30,889 bases of DNA from Syntrophales bacterium (GTDB lineage Bacteria > Desulfobacterota > Syntrophia > Syntrophales > UBA2210), in the NCBI GenBank assembly GCA_023230565.1, contig JALNXD010000037.1:1-30889 (forward strand). The letters are read 5' to 3'. Each line of letters starts with the position of its first letter. Positions within the stretch are counted from its first letter, which is position 1. Positions 15,657 through 24,648 of this stretch are shown here, in pieces. The notes beneath the pieces are model-generated. The model was not told the origin of the DNA and did no database searches. It was given only the letters and a program-made list of their open reading frames with translations. The position numbers and the translations under genes are program-made.

Positions 15657-16526
15657 TCACAAATTAAGAAACAGCTTTTTAAGTCTCTTAAAAGCCAGCA
15701 ACACCTCGACACCGGATACCGGCTCATAGGGTGCCAATCTTGTTGCTGCAAGAACTTCCGCGTCCATTATACCCAATGAAAGTACCGATATTATCTCTTT
15801 GTAAAATGGCAGATCGCTGCTTAAATTCCGGTATAGAAATTCATTGCCTTCAGGTATATCCAGAAGATAACTGTCTCCCGCAATTTTATCTATGATGTCG
15901 ATTATGATGACGGCCAGCACCGCCTTTGTCACGAGATCGTAGGGATAAAATCTCCCGTCGGGGTATCGTTCAAGACCCTTGACTCCTATTGCAAGAACCG
16001 TATCGATTGCCTTTTGATAAGAATGCGCTTCTTTCTGAAGTACAATATTTGCCGGTGACAAGTGCTCGTTTTGAATGCCAAGCCCTTTGTAAAGTTCGTC
16101 AAGTTGCAATTCTTCCACAAGAAGTGCAGCAATTTCAGCTCGTGTTGCAGTATCTACAATAGCGATCCTCTTGCCTGTCAGCGTTTCAGGGTTAACATCC
16201 AGTATTTTTTTTATCAGCTTCCACTCCCTGTCAGCTTCCTCCACATATTCGTTATTCATATCGAGAACTTTGGCAAACAGAATGCCGGCGTCGTCAAAGT
16301 CAAAATTCTTTTCCAGCGCAAGGCCCATAAAAAAATACGCAGCCGATGATTCCGGACTTATCGCGACGGCACTTTCAAACTCTTTTCTGGCTTCGGAAAT
16401 CCAGTTCTTTTTCGAGCGGCTCATTGTATAGAGTCGTATTTTGCCTATATGAACAAACAGCCTGTCTTCCTTTTTTACGGCATACTGGTCGGCTTTGGCC
16501 ATATTCGAATGCGCTTTCAAAATCAC
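15657..16526 (-). pseudogene. SLH/TPR lipoprotein, 3' part after a frameshift
   Basis: This 289-codon frame continues the gene started at 16803. After the junction the protein reads MAKADQYAVKKEDRLFVHIGK, with a TPR-like unit SSAAYFFMGLALEKNFDFDDA, then two SLH-like repeats: TATRAEIAALLVEELQL and YPDGRFYPYDLVTKAVLAVII. The first bases of the frame (16502-16526) overlap the upstream frame and are probably not translated here. SLH-like modules usually bind cell-wall or outer-envelope polymers. If the upstream part is out of frame, this half lacks its signal peptide. Confidence 0.75.
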
Positions 16527-16803
16527 CCTGATATGCCTTTATCAGTGCCGTTCCCGCAAAGCTTTTGACTTCTTGCTGGTTGAGTTCACGGGCAAGGTCG
16601 AATTCCCGGCTTGCATCGTCAAGCTTTCCCTGGTTCATCATGACGATACCGGTATAGGTGTGGTGTTTTGAAGAATCCAGAATGCTCAGAGGTTTTCTCT
16701 CTACCTGCGCGCACGACTCCATAAAGATACAAGCGGCAAGCAAAAAAATCAGCATGAAAAGACCACAGGCCCTGGGGCGGGTTTGCACTGTGCTGAAATT
16801 CAT
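16375..16803 (-). pseudogene. SLH/TPR lipoprotein, 5' part before a frameshift
   Basis: Translation from the ATG at 16803 (GAGGT ribosome site six bases ahead) gives a lipoprotein signal: a basic start, the hydrophobic run LFMLIFLLAAC with lipobox LAAC at 22-25, and TPR-like repeats (YTGIVMMNQGKLDDASREFDLAREL, FAGTALIKAYQGDFESAFEY). Near base 16498 the frame shifts and ends in 40 unrelated residues. Removing one G from TATGGCC would restore FEYAKADQYAVKK and join it to the following frame as one protein of about 380 aa. It is a real frameshift or an assembly error. Confidence 0.75.
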
Positions 16804-16842
16804 TATCTACCTCGATAAAATACCCTTACGCTGGGTTGAATA

Positions 16843-16869
16843 ATTATATTTATACCTTAGGGAAGTCAA
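16843..16869 (-). promoter_or_regulatory. Putative promoter of the TPR lipoprotein gene
   Basis: On the minus strand a perfect TATAAT (plus strand 16843-16848) lies 15 bases after TTGACT (16864-16869), which overlaps the miaA stop codon. The spacing is short for sigma70. The -10 box alone is strong. Confidence 0.4.
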
Positions 16870-17846
16870 GAAGTATTCTGACATGATCTCTCCTCCCGAC
16901 AACCGTCTTTCTTCATGCTTCTTGAATTTCTCAAAAAATATTCGATTTCCTTTTCAATTCCGGAAATCTCGTCCGGATTGAACCACAGAATTCTCGAATC
17001 GCGCTTAAACCAGGCAAGTTGGCGTTTTGCATAGTGCCGGGTATCTCTCGAAATTATTCCTTCCATATTCTCAACCGTATGCGCGCCTTTTAAGTGTTCG
17101 ATCACCGTACGATAATTAAATGATTGCAGTGGGGCACACGTTTCTTTGTAGTTGCGTTCAATCAGGCTTTCTACTTCCTCAACCAGACCTTCCCTTATCA
17201 TCCGGGAAGTTCGTTGCTCTATTTTTTCAAATAGAAGTGATCGCTCCATATTTAATCCGATTTTTATGTACTGATATCTTTCATCTCCGAATGCCTGTTC
17301 CCTCTGTCTGGTTACGATGGACGTTCCCGTATGTTCGAACACCTCAAGAGCCCTGATCACCCGTGTGGAATCGTGAGGATGAATCTTTGCGGCCGATATC
17401 TTGTCACGCCGGGCCAAAAGTTGATGCAGATAGCCGCTTCCATATCGGCTCAACAGCTTCTTGTATTCAGTCCTCAGCTCATGGTCGGCCGGCGGACCGT
17501 CCAGCAGCCCTCCAAGAAGCGAATCAATATATAACCCCGTTCCTCCTACTATAAAAGGAATCTTGCTTTTTTTTGCAATAGCTTCAATACAGCCATGTGC
17601 TTCGTCGGCAAACCTGGCCGCACTGTATGTTTCATCAGGATCTGCCACATCGATGAGGTGATGAGTAATTCTTTTCCTTTCTTCTTCAGTCGGCTTTGCG
17701 GTTCCTATATTCATGTACCGATATACCTGCATCGAATCGGCACCTATTATTTCGCCGTTAAAGAAAGGCGCTAAAGCAAGTGCCGCCGATGTCTTACCAA
17801 CGGCTGTAGGCCCAAGTATAACCACAATTTTAATTTTAGTCGACAC
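16866..17846 (-). CDS. miaA: tRNA dimethylallyltransferase
   Basis: This 326-aa enzyme transfers a dimethylallyl group to A37 of tRNAs that read codons beginning with U. The P-loop GPTAVGKT is at 12-19, followed by IIGADSMQVYRYMNIGTAKP, THHLIDV, FIVGGTGLYIDSLLGGL, and the C-terminal NYRTVIEHLKG and TRHYAKRQLAWFKRD. It starts with GTG, nine bases after the mutL stop, with GGAGG at a longish 12-base spacing. The mutL-miaA pairing is common in bacteria. The last ~15 residues beyond the conserved region are basic and unremarkable. Confidence 0.97.
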   Translation of the reverse strand: MSTKIKIVVILGPTAVGKTSAALALAPFFNGEIIGADSMQVYRYMNIGTAKPTEEERKRITHHLIDVADPDETYSAARFADEAHGCIEAIAKKSKIPFIVGGTGLYIDSLLGGLLDGPPADHELRTEYKKLLSRYGSGYLHQLLARRDKISAAKIHPHDSTRVIRALEVFEHTGTSIVTRQREQAFGDERYQYIKIGLNMERSLLFEKIEQRTSRMIREGLVEEVESLIERNYKETCAPLQSFNYRTVIEHLKGAHTVENMEGIISRDTRHYAKRQLAWFKRDSRILWFNPDEISGIEKEIEYFLRNSRSMKKDGCREERSCQNTS

Positions 17847-17855
17847 CTTGACTCA

Positions 17856-19628
17856 CTACCTCCGCTTAAACATCCTTTCCAACTCCTGCTTTTCAATTAC
17901 AATGTATGTAGGTCTACCGTGGGGACAGGTGGCGTTATTCGGTATCGAATCCAGATCCTTGCAGAGAAATGCAACCTCCTCCTCACCCAGTATTTGGTGC
18001 GCCTTCACTGCACTCCTGCATGCAATAAAGGCAAATACCTTGTCCTTAATGGTTTCCAGGCTTAAATTTTTTCCCACATTATCAATTTCTTCGATGATAT
18101 CATGTACCAGGGGTATTACCTGTACACCGGACAATATGGAAGGAACGGCTGTTATGGAAACAGCATTATGCCCTGCAATTTCATTCTCGAATCCTGCCGC
18201 ATTGAAAAGCTCTCTGTACTGAATAAAAAGAAGATATTCGGAGGGTGACAAATCTGCAATTTCAGGAAGAAGAAGTCTTTGATATTGAACGTTCGAAATC
18301 TTCGACTTTAACTTTTCAAAAACGATGCGTTCGTGGGCGGCATGCTGATCTATCAATATCATTCGATCACCGGCTGAAAACACAAGATACGTTCCTGCAA
18401 TCTGGCCTAAAAAAACAATTTCTGAAAAAGAAATCTGAGTGCGAAAAGCATCAGGCACCTCGTAAACAGAATTATCAGAAACCCTGTGTACTGAAGCGGC
18501 CGTTTCACGAGGCTCAAATATCCTTTTGGTATCGGAAGAAATTGTATATTTCGCAAGCGGCCGTTTGATGCTGCTGCGATAATCAAAATCCGAAGTACGG
18601 GCCTGTGTTTCTTTGTAAATTCCGGGGTGTCCAGGAACTGAATCCGCCAGGCACCCGGCAATACCCGAAGTCACAAATCCGAAGACTGTGCGTGCATCTC
18701 TGAATCTGACTTCACGTTTTGCCGGATGTACGTTTACATCGACCTGCTCGGGCGGCAAATCGATAAAAATTACTGCGACGGGATATCTCCCCGACTCAAT
18801 TACAGGGCGGTATGCTGCCATCACTGCCTGATTTATGAGACCATCACGCACAAAACGATTGTTTATGTACGTAATTATACTCGTGCCGTTCGCCCGTGTA
18901 AAAGTCGGCCTTCCAATGAGGCCGTGCAGCCTCATATCCTCTTTCTTCACAGTTAAAGGGAGAGATTGGTTCCTGAAATCGCCTCCCAGCACAAGAGCTA
19001 TTTTTTCTTCTACAGTGTCAGTCTTTTGGATATTCAAAATCGTTTTTCCATTTGATGAAATACGAAATCTGATATTCGGAACGGCAAGAGCGAGTCTTAA
19101 TATTATTTCCAGACAGCGTGCGTGTTCCGTTTTCTCTTTTTTCATAAATTTTTTTCTAACCGGCGTATTAAAAAATATATCGCTTACTTTCACAGCGGTT
19201 CCTTCGGGGCATCCCGCATCGGTATGCTCCTTTATTTTTCCTCCCTCGATAATTACCTTTGTTCCAGCTATGGCTTCTTTCGTTCTTGTGGTCAGTTCAA
19301 CCCGGCATACGGCAGCGACACTGTTCAGTGCTTCGCCCCGAAATCCGAGCGATTCTATATGGTAAAGATCCTCAAAACTGCTGATCTTGCTTGTGGCATG
19401 GCGTTCAAAAGCTAGAGCGACGTCCTGTGCATCGATTCCATGCCCATTATCCCGGATCTGGATTGACCTGTTTCCACCTTCTTCAAGATCCACCTCAATT
19501 TCCGTCGCTCCCGCATCAATTGAATTCTCCAGCAGCTCTTTTATAATCGAAGCAGGGCGCTCCACTACTTCTCCTGCAGCAATTTTACTTGAAAGCTCCT
19601 GAGTCATTTTTATTATTTTGCCCTTCAC
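17856..19628 (-). CDS. mutL: DNA mismatch repair endonuclease MutL
   Basis: This 590-aa protein couples mismatch recognition by MutS to strand incision. The GHKL ATPase has SSKIAAGEVVERP, ELLENSIDAGA, IRDNGHGI and SLGFRGEAL. The C-terminal domain carries DQHAAHERIVFE, matching the endonuclease motif DQHA(X)2E(X)4E, and CPHGRPT. This MutL should therefore nick DNA itself, as in bacteria without MutH. The GTG at 19628 has GGAGG seven bases upstream and overlaps the stop of the small upstream gene (GTGA). The ATG seven codons later is less well placed. Confidence 0.97.
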   Translation of the reverse strand: MKGKIIKMTQELSSKIAAGEVVERPASIIKELLENSIDAGATEIEVDLEEGGNRSIQIRDNGHGIDAQDVALAFERHATSKISSFEDLYHIESLGFRGEALNSVAAVCRVELTTRTKEAIAGTKVIIEGGKIKEHTDAGCPEGTAVKVSDIFFNTPVRKKFMKKEKTEHARCLEIILRLALAVPNIRFRISSNGKTILNIQKTDTVEEKIALVLGGDFRNQSLPLTVKKEDMRLHGLIGRPTFTRANGTSIITYINNRFVRDGLINQAVMAAYRPVIESGRYPVAVIFIDLPPEQVDVNVHPAKREVRFRDARTVFGFVTSGIAGCLADSVPGHPGIYKETQARTSDFDYRSSIKRPLAKYTISSDTKRIFEPRETAASVHRVSDNSVYEVPDAFRTQISFSEIVFLGQIAGTYLVFSAGDRMILIDQHAAHERIVFEKLKSKISNVQYQRLLLPEIADLSPSEYLLFIQYRELFNAAGFENEIAGHNAVSITAVPSILSGVQVIPLVHDIIEEIDNVGKNLSLETIKDKVFAFIACRSAVKAHQILGEEEVAFLCKDLDSIPNNATCPHGRPTYIVIEKQELERMFKRR

Positions 19629-19846
19629 TTGACTGCCTCCGCGGGTATGTATCTGCCGTATACACAGCGAGATTTTACTTTACGTACGAAAATATCAGGA
19701 AATACTGCTGAATGTAATGATTCGACCGGCGGCAAGAATGCCGGATTGATAATTCTGATATAACTGTTTTGCCGGGTAAGGCTTCTTTTGTGATCACTCA
19801 GCGTACCGCCGCGAAGCTGCCCCGGCGAACTCGCATACCGCGCCAT
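19625..19846 (-). CDS. Hypothetical 73-aa protein between truA and mutL
   Basis: This small basic protein is not recognised. Its ATG overlaps the truA stop as TGATG, with a TAAGG site five bases ahead. Its stop overlaps the mutL GTG start as GTGA. It therefore exactly fills the space between two coupled genes, which argues that it is translated. It contains SYIRIINPAFLPPVESLHS and ends FVRKVKSRCVYGRYIPAEAVK, with one cysteine and no signal or membrane segment. It might instead be only a spacer that keeps ribosomes loaded for mutL. Confidence 0.5.
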   Translation of the reverse strand: MARYASSPGQLRGGTLSDHKRSLTRQNSYIRIINPAFLPPVESLHSAVFPDIFVRKVKSRCVYGRYIPAEAVK

Positions 19847-20583
19847 CAATACCTTACTTCCTTGAGAAAAAGCCCCCTCGGTGGTGCAGTGATTCCTGCC
19901 ATGTTTCTGTTTTCCGAGGCCAAAATATTTTTGATTTCTCCCGGACTGATCTTGTCATTACCTGCTTCGATGAGAGTGCCCACTATATTTCTGACCATAT
20001 ATCGCAAAAAACCATCCGCTTCTATCATAAAAGTAATCATACCATTTTTGCAATGCGTAACCGATGCATCAAAAACTGTCCGGACATGATCGGCTGCATC
20101 ATCTCCGGAGGCGCAAAAAGATGAAAAGTTATGCGTTCCTTTGATACCTTCCAATGCCTCCTGCATTTTTTCTGTATCGAGCCTTCCGCGGTAATGCCAC
20201 GAATAGCGATCGAGAAGGGGCGACCGTACTTCTCTGTTATATAGGTAATATACGTATAATTTACATTTTGCATCATAACGGGCATGGAAACTTTCCTCCG
20301 CCTCAACGAGATCTTTTACGGCTATATCAGGCGGAAGCATACTATTTATAGCTCTTACAAGATTATATTCCGGTATGGCTGATCCGGTTCTAAAATTTGC
20401 AATCTGATTTATGGCATGAACACCGGCATCTGTCCGTCCCGAGCCTATGATTTTTATCTTATGATTTACTATTTTTTCTACGGCTGTTTCCAATAGTTCC
20501 TGAATAGTGGTTCCGTTAGGCTGCCGTTGCCATCCATTATAGCGTGTTCCGTCATATTCAATAGTGATTCTGATATTTCTCAT
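19846..20583 (-). CDS. truA: tRNA pseudouridine(38-40) synthase
   Basis: This 245-aa enzyme isomerises uridines 38-40 in the anticodon arm of tRNAs. Landmarks are the N-terminal IRITIEYDGTRYNGWQRQPN, the catalytic aspartate in GSGRTDAGVHA (about 58), YSWHYRGRLD, and the C-terminal FLRYMVRNIVGTLIEAGN. The ATG at 20583 puts the conserved start at residue 1. A longer frame upstream runs through the pgk terminator hairpin and was rejected. It lies downstream of that terminator, so it relies on readthrough or an unseen promoter. Confidence 0.96.
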   Translation of the reverse strand: MRNIRITIEYDGTRYNGWQRQPNGTTIQELLETAVEKIVNHKIKIIGSGRTDAGVHAINQIANFRTGSAIPEYNLVRAINSMLPPDIAVKDLVEAEESFHARYDAKCKLYVYYLYNREVRSPLLDRYSWHYRGRLDTEKMQEALEGIKGTHNFSSFCASGDDAADHVRTVFDASVTHCKNGMITFMIEADGFLRYMVRNIVGTLIEAGNDKISPGEIKNILASENRNMAGITAPPRGLFLKEVRY

Positions 20584-20597
20584 ACAGGTTCCGGTAC

Positions 20598-20631
20598 AAA
20601 AAAGGGTTAACCGGTTAATGGCTAACCCTTT
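20598..20631 (-). terminator. Rho-independent terminator after pgk
   Basis: On the minus strand AAAGGGTTA pairs with TAACCCTTT (plus strand 20623-20631 and 20601-20609) and runs into a T6 tract at 20598-20603. It begins about 20 bases after the pgk stop and separates pgk from truA. Confidence 0.85.
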
Positions 20632-20652
20632 GGGATGCACATAGATATTTCG

Positions 20653-21849
20653 CTAAACCCTTTGTTCTTCACATTCTTCCAAAGCTCTTATTGCAGGCAG
20701 CGTTTTACCCTCGAGGAGTTCGAGCGAAGCGCCTCCTCCGGTTGAAATATACGTAATGCTGTCACTTTCTCCGGTTCTGTGAACAGCAACATCAGTATCA
20801 CCGCCTCCCACTATAGTCAAAGCATGCGAAGCAGCTATAGCATGGACCATTGCATACGTTCCCCGGGAAAATGCGTCTATTTCAAACACTCCCATTGGAC
20901 CATTCCATACCACGGTTTTTGCATCATTTAAAACCTCTCTGAAGAGCGCGATTGTTGCAGGTCCTATGTCAAGACCCATCCAGTTGGGATCAATTTCCTG
21001 AATGGGAACAATTTTGGTCACGGCCTTCGGATCTATTGCCTCTGCAATAACGCAGTCTACAGGTAAATACAGTTTCACACCTGACTCACGTGCCCGCTCT
21101 ATATTCCTTCTCGCACCATCCACGAGGTTCTCCTCAAAAATAGATTTCCCTATCTCGTATCCTTGAGCTTTGAGAAAGGTAAATGCCATGCCGCCGCCTA
21201 TTACCATCTTATCAACCTTTCCGAGAAGATTTCCAAGTGCCTCCAGTTTGTCGGAAACTTTCGATCCTCCGATTATTGCAACAAATGGCCGAACAGGATT
21301 TTCCAAAGCACCTTTAAAATAATTCAGTTCCCTCTTCATCAGGAAACCCATTGCACATTCTTTAACAAATTTCGTAATACCGACATTTGATGCATGGCTT
21401 CTGTGGGCATTTCCGAACGCGTCATCAATATAGATATCAGCAAGATTGCCGAGCTTTCGTGCAAAAGCTTCTTCATTTTGAGTTTCTCCTTTATAAAACC
21501 TCAAATTTTCAAGCATGATGACGCAGCCAGGGGTCATTTTTTCAATTGCTTTTTCTACTTTATCACCCACACAGTCTGAAATCAGTTGAACTTCTTTTCC
21601 AAGGAGTCTTGACAGCCTTTTTGCTACCGGGGCAAGGCTTAAAGAAGGTACCACTTTCCCCTTCGGTCGCCCCAGATGTGACATTATTATCACTTTTGCA
21701 CCTTCATCGAGGGCATAATTTATGGTCGGAAGAGATGCTCTTATTCTTCTGTCGTCCACAATACTCTGGTTTTCATCCATTGGAACATTGTAATCAAACC
21801 TGCACAACAGCCGTTTGTTTTTAATATTGATCTCGTCTATAAACTTCAT
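20653..21849 (-). CDS. pgk: Phosphoglycerate kinase
   Basis: This 398-aa enzyme converts 1,3-bisphosphoglycerate and ADP to 3-phosphoglycerate and ATP. Signature stretches are LLCRFDYNVPMDE (14-26), IIMSHLGRPKG, LENLRFYKGE, DAFGNAHRSHAS, the hinge and nucleotide region AIIGGSKVSDKL, and VWNGPMGVFE...VGGGDTDVAV near the C-terminus. The length is normal. The ATG has AGAGGT four bases upstream. It stands alone with its own promoter (21894-21922) and terminator, so it is probably monocistronic. Confidence 0.98.
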   Translation of the reverse strand: MKFIDEINIKNKRLLCRFDYNVPMDENQSIVDDRRIRASLPTINYALDEGAKVIIMSHLGRPKGKVVPSLSLAPVAKRLSRLLGKEVQLISDCVGDKVEKAIEKMTPGCVIMLENLRFYKGETQNEEAFARKLGNLADIYIDDAFGNAHRSHASNVGITKFVKECAMGFLMKRELNYFKGALENPVRPFVAIIGGSKVSDKLEALGNLLGKVDKMVIGGGMAFTFLKAQGYEIGKSIFEENLVDGARRNIERARESGVKLYLPVDCVIAEAIDPKAVTKIVPIQEIDPNWMGLDIGPATIALFREVLNDAKTVVWNGPMGVFEIDAFSRGTYAMVHAIAASHALTIVGGGDTDVAVHRTGESDSITYISTGGGASLELLEGKTLPAIRALEECEEQRV

Positions 21850-21893
21850 TACAACCTCTCTCGTCGGACTTGGAAACCGCGCAAGACTTTAGA

Positions 21894-21922
21894 ATTATGT
21901 GCCGAATAATTTTTCCGGTCAA
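21894..21922 (-). promoter_or_regulatory. Probable sigma70 promoter of pgk
   Basis: On the minus strand TTGACC (plus strand 21917-21922) and CATAAT (21894-21899) are 17 bases apart, about 45 bases upstream of the pgk start. Each box matches the consensus at five of six positions. The rest of the 231-base gap to ispF is AT-rich with no other clear element. Confidence 0.65.
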
Positions 21923-22080
21923 TGTGTAATAATGTTGTCTGCATAATGCATAAATGTTTTTCTATGATCCACTTTTGTCTGCACGGAATCAGTTAATGTT
22001 TTAGAGAATTTAAATGATGCAAGCCTAATAACAGTGTACGTGCTTTTATTCTTTTCCCAATACTTTTTTTACAACCCTTG

Positions 22081-22572
22081 TTACGAAGAAGTGTCGATTA
22101 TCGTTACTACCGAATAAGCGGCAATTCCCTCGCCACGTCCCGTAAACCCCATACCCTCGTTTGTAGTTGCCTTTATATTCACCTGGCCGGTTTCTATACC
22201 TAAAAGCATGGAAATCGCTGTTTTCATGAAATGTATATAATCCCTCAAACGTGGTCGTTCAAGAACGACGGTGGCATCAATATTTCCTACGGTGTACTTT
22301 TCAGCGTCCAAAAGGGATTTCACACGCAGTATAAGTATCTTGCTGGATATATCTTTGTAGGAAGGATCCGTATCAGGAAAATGAACTCCGATATCATCCC
22401 TGCCCAAGGCGCCAAGCAAGGCATCAGCTATCGCATGAAGAAGCACATCTGCATCTGAATGACCTGAAAGGCCTTTTTCAAAAGGGATTTCGACACCACC
22501 TAAAAAAAGCTTTCGTCCTTCGGCAAATCGATGGCTGTCATATCCGAAACCTATTTTCGTATTTTGGTGCAT
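22081..22572 (-). CDS. ispF: 2-C-methyl-D-erythritol 2,4-cyclodiphosphate synthase
   Basis: This 163-aa trimeric zinc enzyme closes the ring of the MEP-pathway intermediate. Seen motifs are IGFGYDSHRF (7-16, with the metal ligands Asp and His), GLSGHSDADVLLHAIADALLGA, DIGVHFPDTD and the C-terminal KATTNEGMGFTGRGEGIAAYSV. It lies five bases downstream of ispD, the usual MEP-pathway pair. Confidence 0.97.
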   Translation of the reverse strand: MHQNTKIGFGYDSHRFAEGRKLFLGGVEIPFEKGLSGHSDADVLLHAIADALLGALGRDDIGVHFPDTDPSYKDISSKILILRVKSLLDAEKYTVGNIDATVVLERPRLRDYIHFMKTAISMLLGIETGQVNIKATTNEGMGFTGRGEGIAAYSVVTIIDTSS

Positions 22573-22577
22573 ATCTT

Positions 22578-23258
22578 TTAATCCAGGAACATTTGTCCAA
22601 TAATAAGATCTTCCCTTGTTGTCACTTTAATATTCTCATACGAACCCATTATGATTTTGACAGGAATTCCGAGCCTTTCGACGAGCATGGCATCATCTGT
22701 CCCGAAAAAGCACTCCCGGTACGCAATATCGTAGGCTTCCCTGATTATATCCCACCGGAATACCTGTGGTGTCTGCACTGACCAAAGTTCTTCCCTGTGC
22801 AAGCTTTCGCGAACGATTTCATTCCGGCCCGCTCTCTTAATCGTATCTTTTACAGGGACAGCGGTAACAGCGGCTCCATAAAGACGTGCTGCTGCCACTG
22901 CTTGATTTATCAACTCAGTTGTTATGAAAGGCCTTACCCCGTCATGTACGATTACAATCTCTGTTCCATTACCGACTGCTTCAAATGCACTTTTTACCGT
23001 GTCTTGCCGTTGAGCGCCTCCGGGTCTTATCGCACTCACTTTTTTCAGATTGAATTTCTCTATGATTTCTCTTGCCACATATCCTTTATCCTGTTCAGGA
23101 ACTGCAATAATAACGTCTTGAACTATATCGGTCTTTTCAAATATTGACAATGTTCTTGCCAAAATAGGCTTATTCCCGAGCATCATGTACTGCTTGGGAA
23201 TATCTCCTTCCATTCTCTTTCCTCTGCCGCCTGCCACAACAACCGCAACTACACTCAC
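22578..23258 (-). CDS. ispD: 2-C-methyl-D-erythritol 4-phosphate cytidylyltransferase
   Basis: This 226-aa enzyme forms CDP-methylerythritol from MEP and CTP. The nucleotide loop VVAGGRGKRM...PKQY is at the N-terminus, followed by PGGAQRQDTVKSAFEA, VHDGVRPF, TAVPVKDTIK, LWSVQTPQVF and GTDDAMLVE. I prefer the GTG at 23258: GGGAG (23265-23269) lies six bases upstream and the protein then starts SVVAVVVAGG, the normal position. The ATG at 23273 has no ribosome site, and one further up (23294) lies inside the yacL terminator hairpin. Confidence 0.95.
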   Translation of the reverse strand: MSVVAVVVAGGRGKRMEGDIPKQYMMLGNKPILARTLSIFEKTDIVQDVIIAVPEQDKGYVAREIIEKFNLKKVSAIRPGGAQRQDTVKSAFEAVGNGTEIVIVHDGVRPFITTELINQAVAAARLYGAAVTAVPVKDTIKRAGRNEIVRESLHREELWSVQTPQVFRWDIIREAYDIAYRECFFGTDDAMLVERLGIPVKIIMGSYENIKVTTREDLIIGQMFLD

Positions 23259-23270
23259 TGGTTTCTCCCA

Positions 23271-23306
23271 CATAAAAATAAGCCCGGCAGTCATACCCCC
23301 GGGCTT
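23271..23306 (-). terminator. Terminator-like hairpin between the yacL-like gene and ispD
   Basis: On the minus strand AAGCCCGG pairs with CCGGGCTT (plus strand 23299-23306 and 23280-23287) with an 11-base loop, followed by ATTTTTA. It ends just before the ispD ribosome site. It probably attenuates transcription into ispD-ispF. Confidence 0.7.
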
Positions 23307-23315
23307 TGCAAAATG

Positions 23316-24332
23316 CTATTCCTTTTTATTATTAGACGAATTCTTGACTGTTGAAAAAATCATTCTTCCCGCTGTCGTTTGGAGAACGCTGGTTACAGTG
23401 ACTTCGACATTCTGCTTCAAATATTTACTCCCCTGATCTACTATAACCATTGTCCCGTCATCGAGATATGCCACCCCCTGACCGGGTTCTTTTCCTTCTT
23501 TAATAGTTTTCACCGTCATTGCCTCGCCCGGCAATACAAGCGGCTTAAGGGCATTTGCCAGTTCATTTACATTTAAAATTTTAATTCCCTGCAGTTCAGC
23601 CACTTTGTTCAAGTTATAATCGTTGGTTATAATTTTTCCGCCATGTTTCTTTGCGAGAGCTACAAGTTTGGCATCCACACCTTTTAATTTCGGAAAATCA
23701 GTATCAGTAATTTCTATTTTTATTCCGATGCTCTTTTGCATTTTATTCAAGATATCAAGACCCCTTCGCCCCCTTGATCGTTTCATCGGATCCGATGAGT
23801 CTGCAATTAGCTGAAGTTCATCAAGGACGAAGCGCGGAACAGTTAATGTTCCTTCAATGAAGCCGGTATCGCAGATATCGGACATTCTGCCGTCGATTAT
23901 CACACTTGTATCGAGAATTTTTCGCTCAGCTGATTTTCTGCCTCGAGACAGAATGAAATTGGGCACACGGATTTCTTCTCCTTTTTTTGCACCGAGTACA
24001 AGTCCGAGATAACCGAAAACAAGAGCAAGAAGTCCGAATAGATATGGCCACGGTACCAACTGCTGACTTTCGAGACCGGGTAAAAAACGCAACCCCAGAA
24101 TCAGGAAGTACGCAATAATGAGACCGATTATACTTCCTGTCATGCCACCAAAAATTACGGGTAGCGAAAAGTTTCTGACGGCCTGTTCAGTCTTTAAAAC
24201 GATAAGTGCAATGAGGAGTCCTAAAAATAAACCTAATAATGAAAGCGGGAAGTTATAAAATTGTAACGCTATTAAATATCCTATCAATGAACATGCACAT
24301 ACAAGGATTAGCTTGACGAAGAATTTTGACAT
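23316..24332 (-). CDS. Membrane-anchored PIN/TRAM domain protein (YacL-like)
   Basis: This 338-aa protein has four N-terminal hydrophobic segments (about 4-24, 30-48, 56-80, 90-112), then a cytoplasmic PIN domain with conserved acids in ILDTSVIIDGRMSDI and IITNDYNL, and a C-terminal TRAM domain (GQGVAYLDDGTMVIVDQG...VEVTVTSVLQTTAGRMIF). The arrangement matches Bacillus subtilis YacL, a suspected RNase of unknown target. The neighbours match too: carD upstream and ispD-ispF downstream. The ATG at 24332 has a G-rich ribosome site three bases ahead. An in-frame start 36 bases upstream lacks support. Confidence 0.92.
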   Translation of the reverse strand: MSKFFVKLILVCACSLIGYLIALQFYNFPLSLLGLFLGLLIALIVLKTEQAVRNFSLPVIFGGMTGSIIGLIIAYFLILGLRFLPGLESQQLVPWPYLFGLLALVFGYLGLVLGAKKGEEIRVPNFILSRGRKSAERKILDTSVIIDGRMSDICDTGFIEGTLTVPRFVLDELQLIADSSDPMKRSRGRRGLDILNKMQKSIGIKIEITDTDFPKLKGVDAKLVALAKKHGGKIITNDYNLNKVAELQGIKILNVNELANALKPLVLPGEAMTVKTIKEGKEPGQGVAYLDDGTMVIVDQGSKYLKQNVEVTVTSVLQTTAGRMIFSTVKNSSNNKKE

Positions 24333-24648
24333 CTTCCCCCCTCTTAATGGATTTGACAGGTCGCACAAAGTAACGCTGCATTCACCAGGGATAGCGCCAT
24401 TTTATATAAATTCAGTACTCGCGTTTCGACGCCGGAGGCTGAATATATCAAACCCCGGTGATCTATATTCCGCATTCTGTCGCAGGTACCCTTCACGAAC
24501 AACCAACCCGCACATTTTCAAAGAACAATCCAATCTGGTTGACGCTTGAAAGGAATTTTTTCCCTTCCATCAACATGCCACAAGATGTAAGTGTAAATGA
24601 ATCTCTGGAACTGCTTCTTTCCGTTACCGGTCATTTTAAGGATATCTA
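24333..24648. other. Gap between carD and the yacL-like gene
   Basis: The stretch holds no convincing gene on either strand and no strong terminator after carD. A candidate minus-strand promoter for the yacL-like gene is TCGAAA (plus strand 24424-24429) and TATAAA (24401-24406) with a 17-base spacer. Confidence 0.4.

Noticed and set aside
20584..20640. N-terminal extension of truA
   Set aside because: It would be translated from the pgk terminator hairpin, and the conserved TruA start lies at 20583.
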